Made by a program: the position numbers and the translations under genes. A stretch of DNA of 64,000 nucleotides, taken from the NCBI GenBank assembly GCA_963921195.1, contig OY992537.1, forward strand, positions 60,412,313-60,476,312. The letters are read 5' to 3'. This document shows positions 63,757-64,000 of the stretch, one piece after another. Under the pieces are notes generated by a model. The model was not told the DNA's origin and did not search any database. It was given only the letters and a program-made list of their open reading frames with translations. Every line of letters begins with the position of its first letter. Position 1 is the stretch's first letter. The stretch is from Pegoplata infirma (lineage: Eukaryota > Arthropoda > Insecta > Diptera > Anthomyiidae).

Positions 63757-64000
63757 ATTTTTCAAACACAAAATTTTCAAGAATATTTCTTTTTTTGTTT
63801 AAATAATACGTTATTCATTTGAATTTTTGTGAATAACCAAAAAAAATCACAAATTTTTGTTGATTATTTTGAAAAATTCTATTTTGTTTGTTTGAATAAG
63901 CAATCAGAAAAAATTATTTGATTTTTTTGGAAAGAAATATTATTTCATTTTTATGAATTTGAATAAAATAAAATTTTATTTTATTCAAACCAAAATAAAT

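Larger units (their letters stand above)
60441..64000. repeat. large inverted repeat, running off the window
   Basis: 60516-60732 and 63757-63985 are inverted copies with high similarity (for example 'aacaaacaaaatagaatttt' against 'aaaattctattttgtttgtt'). The interior is 3.0 kb and contains mini-me-3, repeat N and hAT-6. It could be the two ends of one long foldback element or two unrelated opposite insertions; the right outer end lies beyond 64000. Confidence 0.65.

Overview
This 64-kb window looks like repeat-filled intergenic or intronic DNA from an AT-rich insect genome, most likely a higher fly (Diptera). Four things point there. The DNA is strongly AT-rich with long A and T runs. There is no operon-like gene packing. 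At least seven elements carry a (GTCY)n tract next to a block resembling 'catgaatatatatacttt', the signature of the dipteran mini-me elements (INE-1/Helitron-related). Several decayed LINE copies are of an insect RNase-H-bearing type. The order Diptera is an inference. I find no intact host protein gene; the longest open frames are transposon relics or chance reading through foldback repeats. Element names used here (A, C, D, F, H, I, J, K, N, mini-me-1/2/3, CACTC, hAT-1 to hAT-6) are local labels, not database names.

Layout. 1-9 kb: mini-me copies, a minus-strand tRNA-like gene (2990-3061), a TA-flanked element A copy (3368-4245), a large palindrome (5312-5535), and foldback element H with a mini-me inside it. 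9-11 kb: a LINE graveyard, with one LINE fragment inserted into another with a likely target duplication. 11-15.9 kb: a minisatellite, a 38-bp perfect inverted repeat, a mini-me-1 copy and two copies of foldback family C. 15.9-23 kb: LINE-2 (reverse transcriptase, RNase H and Cys/His tail, all decayed), then LINE-G (intact RNase H motif set), split by an element A copy that itself contains hAT-1, then a CR1-like LINE with an oligo(A) tail and a 193-bp tandem duplication. 23-34 kb: AT-rich spacer, a minisatellite, hAT-2, several palindromes and two TA-flanked elements. 34.6-40.3 kb: a nested stack, in which a Helitron split by a foldback hAT and by a CACTC element lies inside a second CACTC element. 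40.3-50.8 kb: mini-me copies, a pair of 112-bp direct repeats enclosing a tRNA-like motif, a 1.76-kb hairpin-shaped hAT-5, and hAT-3 (with a long internal satellite) inside a mini-me. 51-64 kb: a TTA-flanked foldback, mini-me copies, a third element A copy inside a mini-me, and a large inverted repeat that runs off the window end and contains hAT-6.

The strongest evidence is structural. Six elements have 8-bp target duplications (five exact, one 7 of 8). Several insertions can be checked against an uninterrupted copy of their target elsewhere in the same window. That gives a relative order of insertions: for example LINE-G, then element A, then hAT-1; and CACTC copy, then Helitron, then hAT-4 and a second CACTC copy. 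None of the DNA transposons here shows a recognisable transposase, so all appear non-autonomous.
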